Shown piece after piece: positions 1 through 6,175 of a DNA stretch of 6,175 nucleotides. Below the pieces are notes generated by a model that was given only the letters and a program-made list of their open reading frames with translations, did no database searches and had not been told where the DNA came from. Position numbers and translations under genes: made by a program. Position 1 is the stretch's first letter. Each line of letters starts with the position of its first letter. Origin of the DNA: CALMBW01 sp963779645 (lineage in GTDB: Bacteria; Actinomycetota; CADDZG01; WHSQ01); contig CAVZYX010000009.1 of assembly GCA_963779645.1 (NCBI GenBank), forward strand, positions 1-6,175, read 5' to 3'.

Positions 1-9
1 GAGAGACAA

Positions 10-24
10 GGCGAACAATTCGCC
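10..24. repeat. Short inverted repeat (6-bp arms, 3-base loop)
   Basis: GGCGAA at 10-15 and TTCGCC at 19-24 are perfect reverse complements separated by CAA. No T-run follows on either strand, so it is not a standard intrinsic terminator. It could be the end structure of a gene upstream of the window, a protein-binding site, or chance. Confidence 0.35.
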
Positions 25-205
25 GTAAACCTAGGGTCGCCGGGGGGATCTAGCTTGATGACCTTTGGCCCAATCCATGCGCAGGCACGGGGCCGAATAT
101 GTCGTAGGTGCAGGTCTGCCGGCTATTGGGGATCTCAATCAGGTCTAGGAAAGTTTTGCCAAACAAGCAGGGGGTAACTACCTTCTTCGGCAAGCGGACA
201 AGGTG

Positions 206-211
206 GGTGGG
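206..211 (+). promoter_or_regulatory. Probable ribosome binding site for the hybrid kinase
   Basis: GGTGGG lies six bases before ATG 218. The alternative in-frame GTG at 203 has only a weak purine stretch in front of it. This difference decides the start in favour of ATG 218, which drops five residues (MGGNV) from the longest reading. Confidence 0.55.
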
Positions 212-217
212 AACGTC

Positions 218-2134
218 ATGAAGCAGACTTGGGCGGATCTGCCCATTGGCAAGAAGGGGGCTGTTGCCTTCGCGCTTGCACTCCTGCCGGTGCTCGCTGC
301 AGTGGCGGTTCAGGCGGCGCACACGAGTGCGATCAAGGGCATCGATTCCCAACTGCCACTGGATCGCGAGAATCGCCTAGCGCAGGCCGAGTTGGTCGGG
401 CTATTGGTTGATGCCGAAACGGGGGTCCGCGGCTATCTCTTGAGCGACAACCCCCGCTACCTAGACCCATATGACCGGGCTGTGGAGCGGGTGCCTGCCC
501 TGTTGCGGAAGGTTTCCGCACATGAGCAGAACGTCGATCACCGGGATGACTTTCAAGAGATCACAACGCTCGTGCAGCGTGAGATGCAGCTCCTTGATCG
601 TCTTCTCGCCGGTGCCTCCAAGCCTCTCCTCGAAGAAGCCAAGACCGTCATGGACCGTATCCGCGCGCTCATCGCCAGCCTTGAGCTAGAAGAAGACCGA
701 CAGATCCAGGCCCTTGCCAACCGGCGTGAAGATCTCTATCGCCAGAACAGTGTGGTTCTCGCCGGCAGCCTGGCGCTCGCCCTGTTGGCCGCCGCGAGCG
801 CCGGACGCCTTCTTCTGCGGAGTGTCGTATCTCGTGTGCGAGCTGTGAGAGCGAATGCCCAGCGCCTGGCAGATGGAGAGGAGCTCGCCCCGATCGGCGG
901 CGGGATGGACGAGGTTGGCGATCTGGCAGATCTATTGACCCAGACGGCCCATCGCCTACGCGCACGCGAGAGTGCCCTACGTCAGAAGACCACCGAGGCC
1001 GATGAGGCCAACCAGGCCAAGAGTGAGTTCCTTTCTCGGATGAGTCATGAGCTGCGAACCCCACTGAACGCGATCCTCGGTTTCGCTGAGCTTGGACGTC
1101 AAGATGCTCAAGGTGAACTCCGAACCGACATCGACCAGATCCACCTGGCCGGCAGGCATCTTCTCGACCTCATAAACGAGGTTCTCGATATAGCGCGCAT
1201 CGAATCAGGCCAGTTGAGCCTTTCGGTGGAGCCCGTTGAGGTGGCCGGCGTCGTCACGGAGTCGATAACACTGGTATCGGGAGCGGCAGCCCACCGGCGG
1301 ATCGAGATCGACGCCGACGGTGGCCAGGGGAATGATCAGGTCTACGTCAAGGCCGATCGCCAGCGGCTGAAGCAGGTCGTGGTCAATCTCCTTTCGAACG
1401 CGATCAAGTACAACCGCGACGACGGAAATGTGACCGTTCGCTTCGAGCTGCGAGGCGATCTCCTGCGTTTGAGCGTGACCGATACGGGTCCCGGTCTTCC
1501 CTCTACGGCGGCCGAGCGTCTGTTCACACCATTCGCCCGGCTAGGAGCCGAGACCACCAATGTAGAGGGCACCGGCCTGGGTTTGGCACTATCGAAGAGT
1601 TTGATGGAGACAATGGGGGGAGATCTTGCGGTAGGGCGATCGGATTCGTCGGGAACCGAGTTCTTCTTGCAGTTGCCAGTGGCGGCCGAGCCCGTGGCGG
1701 AGACGCCTACGGTGGACGAAACCGAGCGTTCGGTCGTTGACGTGTCACTCGTAAGCGTCACGGTGCTCCAGGTCGAAGACAATCCCTCCAACATCCGGCT
1801 GGTGGAACGGATCATGCAGCGTCGGAGCGATGTGCAGCTTGTAACCGCCGATACCGGGCGGGCGGGCTTGGAGTTCGCGCGCGAACTGCGTCCTGATCTG
1901 ATCCTGTTGGATCTCAACCTCCCGGATATGTCCGGCCAGGAGGTGCTCGCGAAGCTCCGATCGGACCCCGTGACGAGCAGTCTGCGAGTTGTCATGCTGA
2001 GCGCCGATGCGACCGCATCCCAGATCGCTCGGATGAAGGAGGCAGGTGCCGCCGACTACCTCACCAAGCCGTTCGAGGTCAGAGCCTTGTTGGGGGTGGT
2101 TGACGCCGCCATAGGTGCTCAACCGGCGGCCTGA
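218..2134 (+). CDS. Membrane hybrid histidine kinase (CHASE3-HAMP-HisKA-HATPase-REC)
   Basis: This is a 638-residue sensor kinase that should autophosphorylate on His and pass phosphate to its own receiver and/or a partner. Residues 14-34 form the first membrane helix. The next ~145 residues are an extracytoplasmic CHASE3-like helical sensor with the hallmark ETGVRGYLL at 67-75. Residues 179-200 are the second membrane helix and ~201-252 a HAMP linker. HisKA carries the phospho-acceptor H277 in SRMSHELRTPLNAILGF. The ATPase domain has N-box asparagines 390 and 394, the G1 box DTGPGL from 422 and the G2 box GTGLGLALS from 451. The C-terminal receiver has the acidic pair E520/D521, phospho-acceptor D565, S595 and K617. 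All catalytic positions are intact. The ligand cannot be told from sequence. An in-frame GTG at 203 is a possible alternative start. The gene leads a likely three-gene operon, with a 94-base gap before the next gene. Confidence 0.95.
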   Translation: MKQTWADLPIGKKGAVAFALALLPVLAAVAVQAAHTSAIKGIDSQLPLDRENRLAQAELVGLLVDAETGVRGYLLSDNPRYLDPYDRAVERVPALLRKVSAHEQNVDHRDDFQEITTLVQREMQLLDRLLAGASKPLLEEAKTVMDRIRALIASLELEEDRQIQALANRREDLYRQNSVVLAGSLALALLAAASAGRLLLRSVVSRVRAVRANAQRLADGEELAPIGGGMDEVGDLADLLTQTAHRLRARESALRQKTTEADEANQAKSEFLSRMSHELRTPLNAILGFAELGRQDAQGELRTDIDQIHLAGRHLLDLINEVLDIARIESGQLSLSVEPVEVAGVVTESITLVSGAAAHRRIEIDADGGQGNDQVYVKADRQRLKQVVVNLLSNAIKYNRDDGNVTVRFELRGDLLRLSVTDTGPGLPSTAAERLFTPFARLGAETTNVEGTGLGLALSKSLMETMGGDLAVGRSDSSGTEFFLQLPVAAEPVAETPTVDETERSVVDVSLVSVTVLQVEDNPSNIRLVERIMQRRSDVQLVTADTGRAGLEFARELRPDLILLDLNLPDMSGQEVLAKLRSDPVTSSLRVVMLSADATASQIARMKEAGAADYLTKPFEVRALLGVVDAAIGAQPAA

Positions 2135-2152
2135 TGCTCCAAACGTTTACAC

Positions 2153-2168
2153 AGCCTCGCGCGGGGCT
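2153..2168 (+). other. Small GC-rich imperfect palindrome between kinase and HD-GYP gene
   Basis: AGCC and GGCT flank a CG-rich centre; with one T-G wobble the element folds into a short stem. It lies in the 94-base gap after the kinase stop, near a perfect 8-bp palindrome AAACGTTT at 2141-2148. No T-run follows, so I do not call a terminator. It might attenuate transcription or stabilise the upstream message, or be chance in GC-rich DNA. Confidence 0.25.
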
Positions 2169-2217
2169 AGACCCGGGCGGGCTCGGTCGATCAGTCGATG
2201 AAGCAGTCACACGTCGC

Positions 2218-2221
2218 GGAG
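2218..2221 (+). promoter_or_regulatory. Ribosome binding site for the HD-GYP regulator
   Basis: GGAG sits seven bases before ATG 2229, a normal spacing that supports this start. The nearby ATG at 2198 is out of frame. Confidence 0.6.
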
Positions 2222-2228
2222 CGCCACG

Positions 2229-3338
2229 ATGATCGAGCGATCGAGGATCCTCATCGTCGATGACGAGTCCACTAATGTCGAGATGCTGGAGCGGATCCTT
2301 GGCCGCGACGGATACGACAACGTCGAGACGACCACCGACCCCCGTGAAGGGCTGCGGTTGTGGGAGACATTCAAGCCGGACCTGTTGCTGCTTGACCTCA
2401 TGATGCCCGACATCGACGGATTCGAAGTCTTGACGCGGTTGAATCGCTCAGCCCTCGGGCCCAATCGCGAGTTCGTCCCAGTCTTGGTGTTGACAGCAGA
2501 TGTGACACGAGCTGCTCGGAATCGGGCCCTTGCCGCTGGCGCGAGCGATTTCGTGACAAAGCCCTTTGATCACAGCGAGGTCCGACTGCGTATCCGTAAT
2601 CTGCTCGTTACTCGCCACCTTCATGCGGACCTGGCGGAAGCGAATCGCGACCTAGAGGTCAAGGTCAGGCAAAGGACCGTCGAGTTGCAGTTCTCGCTCG
2701 AGCAGCTCGAGGTGATGCATGAAGACCTTCGGTTCTCCCGCCGGGAGACGATCCGGCGGCTATCGATGGCCGCCGAGTTAAGAGACGACGATACGGGGCG
2801 CCACATCATGCGGATGGGTCGCTACGCGGGACTTCTTGGTCACGCTGCCGGCTTGGACCCAGAACGTGCGACCGAGATCGAACTGGCTACCCAGATGCAC
2901 GACGTCGGCAAGATCGGTATCCCGGACTCAGTACTTCTGAAGCCGGGGATGCTTACGTCAGAAGAGCGAGCGATCATGGAACGCCATCCGGTGATCGGTT
3001 ATGAGGTGCTGACCGGTTCGTCATCCGAGCTCCTAGAACTGGCGGCCACGATCGCCCTGTCCCACCACGAGCGAGTAGACGGCGCGGGCTATCCGAGAGG
3101 CAGTATGGGTGATGAGATCCCGTTCGAGGCGAGGATCGCGGCTATCGCCGATGTATTCGATGCTCTCATGAGCGATCGTGTCTATCGCCCGGCACTGAGC
3201 CTTGACGAAACGCTGGAGACCATGCACAAAGGGCGTGGCTCGCAGTTCGATGCGCAGCTGCTGGATGTCTTCATGAGTCGGATTCCTGAGTTGCTGGCGG
3301 CAAGGGAGGCGATCGAACGGTCGGAGGTGGCTTCATGA
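2229..3338 (+). CDS. Response regulator with HD-GYP domain, predicted cyclic di-GMP phosphodiesterase
   Basis: This 369-residue cytoplasmic protein has the RpfG-type layout. Residues ~5-122 are a receiver with D11/D12, phospho-acceptor D56 in LLLLDLMMPDIDGFEV and K111 in TKPF. Residues ~128-175 are a charged, heptad-like linker likely to form a coiled coil. Residues ~175-360 are an HD-GYP domain with metal- and substrate-site residues at their usual places: H192 (DDTGRH), H224/D225 and K228 (HDVGKIGIPD), H253 (MERHPVIGYEVL), H279/H280 and D284 (HHERVDGAGYP), GYP at 287-289 and D308 (IADVFDAL). In this family the domain hydrolyses cyclic di-GMP to pGpG or GMP, and phosphorylation of the receiver typically sets its activity. 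The intact motifs predict an active enzyme, but activity is inference. The gene follows the hybrid kinase, its likely partner, and overlaps the next gene by 4 bases. No GGDEF cyclase is present in the window. Confidence 0.95.
   Translation: MIERSRILIVDDESTNVEMLERILGRDGYDNVETTTDPREGLRLWETFKPDLLLLDLMMPDIDGFEVLTRLNRSALGPNREFVPVLVLTADVTRAARNRALAAGASDFVTKPFDHSEVRLRIRNLLVTRHLHADLAEANRDLEVKVRQRTVELQFSLEQLEVMHEDLRFSRRETIRRLSMAAELRDDDTGRHIMRMGRYAGLLGHAAGLDPERATEIELATQMHDVGKIGIPDSVLLKPGMLTSEERAIMERHPVIGYEVLTGSSSELLELAATIALSHHERVDGAGYPRGSMGDEIPFEARIAAIADVFDALMSDRVYRPALSLDETLETMHKGRGSQFDAQLLDVFMSRIPELLAAREAIERSEVAS
3323..3327 (+). promoter_or_regulatory. Strong ribosome binding site for the GAF-HisKA gene inside the HD-GYP gene
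   Basis: GGAGG lies seven bases before ATG 3335, within the final codons of the HD-GYP gene. With the ATGA overlap at 3335-3338 it indicates translational coupling plus independent ribosome entry, so the downstream ORF is a genuinely translated gene. Confidence 0.75.
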
Positions 3339-4126
3339 ATCAAGGCGTACCGGGGGAAGAACGTCGGCTTGAAATGTTGCATGACCTCTCCATCCTCGAC
3401 ACCGGGGAAGAGGAAACGTTCGATCGAATCACTCGGATAGCGGGTTACATCTTCGGAGCACCGATTGCGTTGGTCTCGTTGGTTGATCGCGACCGACAAT
3501 GGTTCAAGAGCCATCTCGGGCTCGACGCGCGAGAAACACCCAGAGAGCAGTCCTTCTGCGCACACGCTATCGGAGGAACTGCGCCCCTGGTGGTCTCGGA
3601 TGCTCGTATCGACGAGCGCTTCAGAGAGAATCCATTGGTTGTAGGCGATCCACAGATTCGTTTCTATGCCGGCGCGCAGCTTCGCACGGAAGAAGGCATC
3701 GACCTTGGGACGTTGTGCATCATCGATAGGGAGCCTCGTCCCATCCCGGATGAGAAGCAGCTCCAGACACTGAAAGACCTAGCCGCTACGGCCACGGTCT
3801 TGATCGTTCAGCGTCGGCTCAGGATCGAGGCCACTCACGCGAAGGCCGAAGCAGAGTCAGCGACGGAAGCGATGCGCGAATTTTTCTCGCGTATGAGCCA
3901 TGACCTGCGCACACCGCTTGGGGCGATCCTCGGGTACTCAGAATTCCTTCGTGAAGCCGATCTCTCGTCCGAACAAAGAGAAGACGTCGAAGAGATTCAC
4001 GAAGCAGGCCGCAAGATGCTTAGCCTGGTCGACAATCTTTTATCGGCCAGTCGGGAGACGATTCCCGACCCAGCGCCGGAACCCATCGGCATGGGTTCCG
4101 AACCGCGACATGGAGACGGTCTCTAA
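3335..4126 (+). CDS. GAF domain plus HisKA protein lacking the HATPase domain
   Basis: This is a 263-residue soluble protein. Residues ~25-160 are a GAF domain of the type common in bacterial kinases and cyclases, recognisable from ALVSLVDRDRQWFKS, the SFCAHAI segment and the IRFYAGAQLR...LGTLCIIDR core. Residues ~178-244 are a HisKA dimerisation/phospho-acceptor domain with H189 in SRMSHDLRTPLGAILGY. The protein then ends after a short proline-rich tail. There is no N-box, G1 or G2, so it cannot bind ATP like a normal kinase (which would need ~120 more residues), and the 89 bases after the stop encode none in the frames I checked. It may act as a phosphotransfer intermediate or heterodimer partner between the hybrid kinase and the HD-GYP regulator, with GAF as the sensor. 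It could instead be a decayed kinase, but clean translation signals argue for a working gene. The stop lies in a palindromic tail. Confidence 0.9.
   Translation: MNQGVPGEERRLEMLHDLSILDTGEEETFDRITRIAGYIFGAPIALVSLVDRDRQWFKSHLGLDARETPREQSFCAHAIGGTAPLVVSDARIDERFRENPLVVGDPQIRFYAGAQLRTEEGIDLGTLCIIDREPRPIPDEKQLQTLKDLAATATVLIVQRRLRIEATHAKAEAESATEAMREFFSRMSHDLRTPLGAILGYSEFLREADLSSEQREDVEEIHEAGRKMLSLVDNLLSASRETIPDPAPEPIGMGSEPRHGDGL
4077..4100. repeat. Perfect 10-bp-stem hairpin in the last codons of the GAF-HisKA gene
   Basis: CGGAACCCAT at 4077-4086 and ATGGGTTCCG at 4091-4100 are exact reverse complements around the tetraloop CGGC. It lies inside the coding sequence, ending 26 bases before the end of the stop codon. 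A second palindrome, GAGAC-G-GTCTC at 4113-4123, directly abuts the TAA. Neither is followed by a T-run. Together they may form a 3' RNA structure that protects or ends the operon message, or a protein-binding site. Confidence 0.6.
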
Positions 4127-4183
4127 ACACATCGGGGCGGCGGCGCGCTCATAGGCGTTGCCCTTCAACCGAGTCGAGGACAG

Positions 4184-4214
4184 GGGTTTTCGACCCAGAG
4201 CGGGAACGGCTCCC
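4184..4214. terminator. Possible weak bidirectional hairpins between convergent genes
   Basis: The 89-base gap between the two convergent stops contains two small hairpins: GGGT-TTTCG-ACCC at 4184-4196 and GGGA-ACGGC-TCCC at 4202-4214. A competing pairing, GTCGA 4173-4177 with TCGAC 4190-4194, is also possible. The stems are only 4-5 bp and lack a T-run on either strand, so this is a weak call based mainly on position between converging transcripts. Confidence 0.25.
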
Positions 4215-4215
4215 C

Positions 4216-6120
4216 CTAGCGGACGAAGACCTGCGCTGCGACCGAGGGGATCTGGCCCTCCGTTGCGAGACGGTTCACGAACAGCATGTACGGGCCGGCC
4301 GGCACGACGTTGGAGCTCTCGGACATAGCGACCTCAACGACGTGGCCGTGCTGGGACACGATCTGCAGCTCGACGGCTCGCTGGTCTCCATCGATGAGGT
4401 GTGTGATCGATGTGTTACGGACGAGCATGACACTGGTGATATCTGCTGCATCACCGTCGACCACGATCTTCACGGTGTCGCCCGTCTCGAGGGAGTTGGG
4501 GGCGTGCACTATCTCGGGCCGGTCTCCCCAGAACAGATACGGCGGGCTAAAGATCTCGAACGTCGGATCGCGGCCCTCGTTCGGAGACATCCCGGGAAGC
4601 GTCATGTGTGAGCCGTACAAGGTTGGGATCGGAGCGTGTCCACCAACGAGGATGCGGCCGTCAGGAAGAAGCGCCGCGGTGTTGTGATACGTGCGGGGTT
4701 GATGCGCGCTCTCGAGTGCGGTCCACGTCTCGGTTGCGGGATCGAACAATTCTGCGGTAGCGACGGGCTCGGCCGTACCGGGGCCGACAACCTCGTCGCG
4801 GTTGGCTCCAGAGAAGACCGCCACTTGCCCGGTCGGGAGGACGACACCGGTCGAGTACCAACGCGCATTGGTAAGAGGGCCCGTTGCGCGAGTGGAAAGA
4901 GACATCTCGCCGTCTGTGGACACGGTGGTGATCGAGGAATCCTTAACCGCCAAGTAACTACCGGGCGTAACCCCGAGGACTCCCCCAGCCGTGAGGAACT
5001 CGGCGCTCGTGTACTCCCCATAGGCCGGACGAAGTGGCAGCATGAGCGAGAAGGTCGAGCCGCGGAAACCCGGGGCCGTAGTTCCGATCCCCGGCACGCC
5101 GAGGTTGGTCCATGTCTTGGACCCGGGATCGTATGCGGCCGCGATGTTCCAGAGGGGTTCGTCGTAAGACTGCCCGGCAGGATTGAAAACCTGGCCTGCC
5201 GCGTCGTAGTAGACGTGTCCGTTCGGAAGAAGGTGAAGCCGGGGGAAGAGCGGCAGCGTGCGATCGGCCGACGCGCCGTTGTAGGTCCATTCCCCGGTCT
5301 GCGGATCGTAGGTCTCGGTTTGCACGACGTTACGGCCGGAGTCTTGTGGGTGGCTCGGATAGATAGGCTTGATCAACTTCTGAACACCACCCGCTACGAA
5401 GATCGAACCGTCTCCGAGACTCACCATCGACGGATACCAACGTCCGTAAGTCATGGAACCCGACTGCGTCCATGTTCTCGTGTGGGGGTCGAAGATGCGA
5501 GCGTTCTTGGTGCCTTCGAGCTCGGCGATCCCGTATGGCAGAGCGTCGTTGCCGGGTTCCGCGTAGTAAGCCGTGCCTCCTACTGCCAGGATACGTCCGT
5601 CCGGTAGGAACTCGAGGTCGGCGCAGAACAACGCGCCATCGTTGTAGGTCTCAGTCGTATGAAGGCCGGGGATGCGGTCGCCGCCGTCATATCCATCCGG
5701 GTTCGCTCCCGAATCAACGGGGTGCGGGGTGAACCATCGCTGCTCGGCTAGATCGAGAACCCGGGTCTGATCGTTGATGCTGACCGTGCCGAACTCCGCT
5801 GCCACGCCGTTCTTCACGTTCTCGGTTCCTTCGAGAGCGTTGAAGTAGACGATCTCACCCGTGGGCAACACCGCCATCGATCCCGCGGAAGGTTTGCACT
5901 CGAGGTAAGGCTCATCACTGCCGTGGTGCCCGCCGGTGTGCTCGACACAGTTCTCATCCGTGGTGTGTCCGTCCACATCGGGCTCTGCGAAGGGCTGCGA
6001 GAAGGAGCCGAGGGCGGCAGACGCCTCATCGGCCGACGCGACGCTCGGCACGATCGCGATCGACGCGCAAGCGAGAGTGAGAAAGACGCGGGTTGCCGCG
6101 GAGTCCCAGCCCATATCCAT
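4216..6120 (-). CDS. Secreted copper-radical oxidase, galactose/glyoxal oxidase-like (kelch propeller plus DUF1929)
   Basis: This is a 634-residue exported enzyme. Residues ~1-30 resemble a Sec signal peptide (hydrophobic 12-27, probable cleavage after SVASA), though the n-region has a single Arg. The middle is a kelch-type beta-propeller with repeated LPDGRILVGG-like blades (near 172-182, 236-245, 428-438, 485-494). The end (~530-634) is the Ig-like galactose-oxidase C-terminal domain. Family active-site residues are all visible: C166 (FCADLEFLPDGR) and Y229 (GRWYPS) for the Cys-Tyr radical cofactor, Y478/H479 (RTYHNTAALLPDGR) and H574 (SITHLIDGDQR) for copper. The family oxidises primary alcohols or aldehydes, reducing oxygen to hydrogen peroxide; residue spacing resembles fungal glyoxal oxidase more than galactose oxidase, but the substrate is unknown. 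C58 and C75 may form a disulfide. The start is uncertain: the frame stays open to the window edge without ATG, GTG or TTG, and no clear ribosome binding site precedes ATG 6120. ATG 6114 is also possible. Confidence 0.9.
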   Translation of the reverse strand: MDMGWDSAATRVFLTLACASIAIVPSVASADEASAALGSFSQPFAEPDVDGHTTDENCVEHTGGHHGSDEPYLECKPSAGSMAVLPTGEIVYFNALEGTENVKNGVAAEFGTVSINDQTRVLDLAEQRWFTPHPVDSGANPDGYDGGDRIPGLHTTETYNDGALFCADLEFLPDGRILAVGGTAYYAEPGNDALPYGIAELEGTKNARIFDPHTRTWTQSGSMTYGRWYPSMVSLGDGSIFVAGGVQKLIKPIYPSHPQDSGRNVVQTETYDPQTGEWTYNGASADRTLPLFPRLHLLPNGHVYYDAAGQVFNPAGQSYDEPLWNIAAAYDPGSKTWTNLGVPGIGTTAPGFRGSTFSLMLPLRPAYGEYTSAEFLTAGGVLGVTPGSYLAVKDSSITTVSTDGEMSLSTRATGPLTNARWYSTGVVLPTGQVAVFSGANRDEVVGPGTAEPVATAELFDPATETWTALESAHQPRTYHNTAALLPDGRILVGGHAPIPTLYGSHMTLPGMSPNEGRDPTFEIFSPPYLFWGDRPEIVHAPNSLETGDTVKIVVDGDAADITSVMLVRNTSITHLIDGDQRAVELQIVSQHGHVVEVAMSESSNVVPAGPYMLFVNRLATEGQIPSVAAQVFVR

Positions 6121-6175
6121 AGATTCTCTACCAAATCGGGCACACCTGCTTATCAGGCGGCCCGGCTACAGTTGG

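Larger units (their letters stand above)
1..217. other. Leader region upstream of the hybrid kinase, no convincing gene
   Basis: I see no supported gene here. Plus-strand frame 1 is open from base 1 to a TAA near 175-177, but its translation is Cys/Arg/Gly-rich and resembles no family I know. Another frame stops at 26-28 and could be the last codons of an upstream gene; this cannot be decided. The region probably holds the operon promoter, but I found no -35/-10 pair good enough to call. Visible small structures are a 6-bp inverted repeat at 10-24, the direct repeat CAGGTCT at 111-117 and 140-146, and the direct repeat GGGGATCT at 44-51 and 128-135. I saw no resemblance to the cyclic di-GMP riboswitch cores I know. 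Confidence 0.5.

Noticed and set aside
1..217. Cyclic di-GMP riboswitch in the operon leader
   Set aside because: I looked because the operon encodes a cyclic di-GMP enzyme, but found neither the conserved core of the class I aptamer nor a terminator hairpin with a T-run. A covariance-model search would be decisive.
50..352. Minus-strand open frame of 100 codons spanning the leader and the kinase start
   Set aside because: Its start lies inside the kinase coding region on the opposite strand and I recognise no family. The part within the leader (50-217) is less biased in composition and could be a gene remnant, but nothing supports that.
1342..1995. 217-codon minus-strand open frame antisense to the kinase
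   Set aside because: It is Ser/Arg/Thr-rich, without domains, and lies opposite the well-conserved ATPase and receiver regions; a shadow of the kinase reading frame.
2243..2263. Palindromes GAGGATCCTC and CATCG-T-CGATG at the start of the HD-GYP gene
   Set aside because: They encode the conserved start of the receiver (RILIVDDE region). GATC/CGAT-rich codons make such short palindromes common throughout these genes.
4127..4215. Possible remnant of a HATPase domain after the GAF-HisKA stop
   Set aside because: Reading on past the TAA in the same frame gives about 30 Gly/Ser-rich residues to a TAG with no N-box or glycine-box motif. The adjacent oxidase gene leaves no room for an ATPase domain.
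4636..5607. Long plus-strand open frame (323 codons) antisense to the oxidase gene
   Set aside because: It is wholly inside the oxidase, whose protein matches a known family with all active-site residues. The antisense translation is Arg/Gly-rich with no recognisable domain, as expected from codon bias in GC-rich DNA.

Overview
The window looks like part of a free-living, moderately high-GC bacterium, with G/C-rich third codon positions, GGAGG-type ribosome binding sites, two-component signalling genes and a secreted oxidase. No gene fixes the phylum. The gene style would suit an environmental actinobacterium, a myxobacterium-like proteobacterium or a similar lineage; this is weak inference.

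Layout: bases 1-217 are a leader with no convincing gene. Bases 218-4126 hold three plus-strand genes that look like one signalling operon: (1) a membrane hybrid histidine kinase (CHASE3-HAMP-HisKA-HATPase-receiver); (2) a receiver plus HD-GYP response regulator, predicted to hydrolyse cyclic di-GMP; (3) a short GAF plus HisKA protein with no ATPase domain. Genes 2 and 3 overlap by 4 bases (ATGA). After an 89-base convergent gap, one minus-strand gene (4216-6120) encodes an exported copper-radical oxidase of the galactose/glyoxal oxidase family, with every expected copper and cofactor residue present.

How the genes may work together: the kinase senses something outside or in the membrane and phosphorylates its own receiver and/or the HD-GYP regulator, lowering cyclic di-GMP. 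The GAF-HisKA protein keeps a phosphorylatable histidine but cannot bind ATP, so it could be a GAF-gated phosphotransfer intermediate or a dimerisation partner. The oxidase is transcribed in the opposite direction and no link to the operon is visible in the sequence, although related bacterial enzymes act at the cell surface on processes that cyclic di-GMP often controls.

The most interesting points are the HATPase-less GAF-HisKA protein coupled to an HD-GYP regulator, a perfect 10-bp-stem hairpin inside its last codons, and the complete copper-radical active site with glyoxal-oxidase-like residue spacing. No tRNA, rRNA, CRISPR array, insertion sequence or prophage gene was seen.
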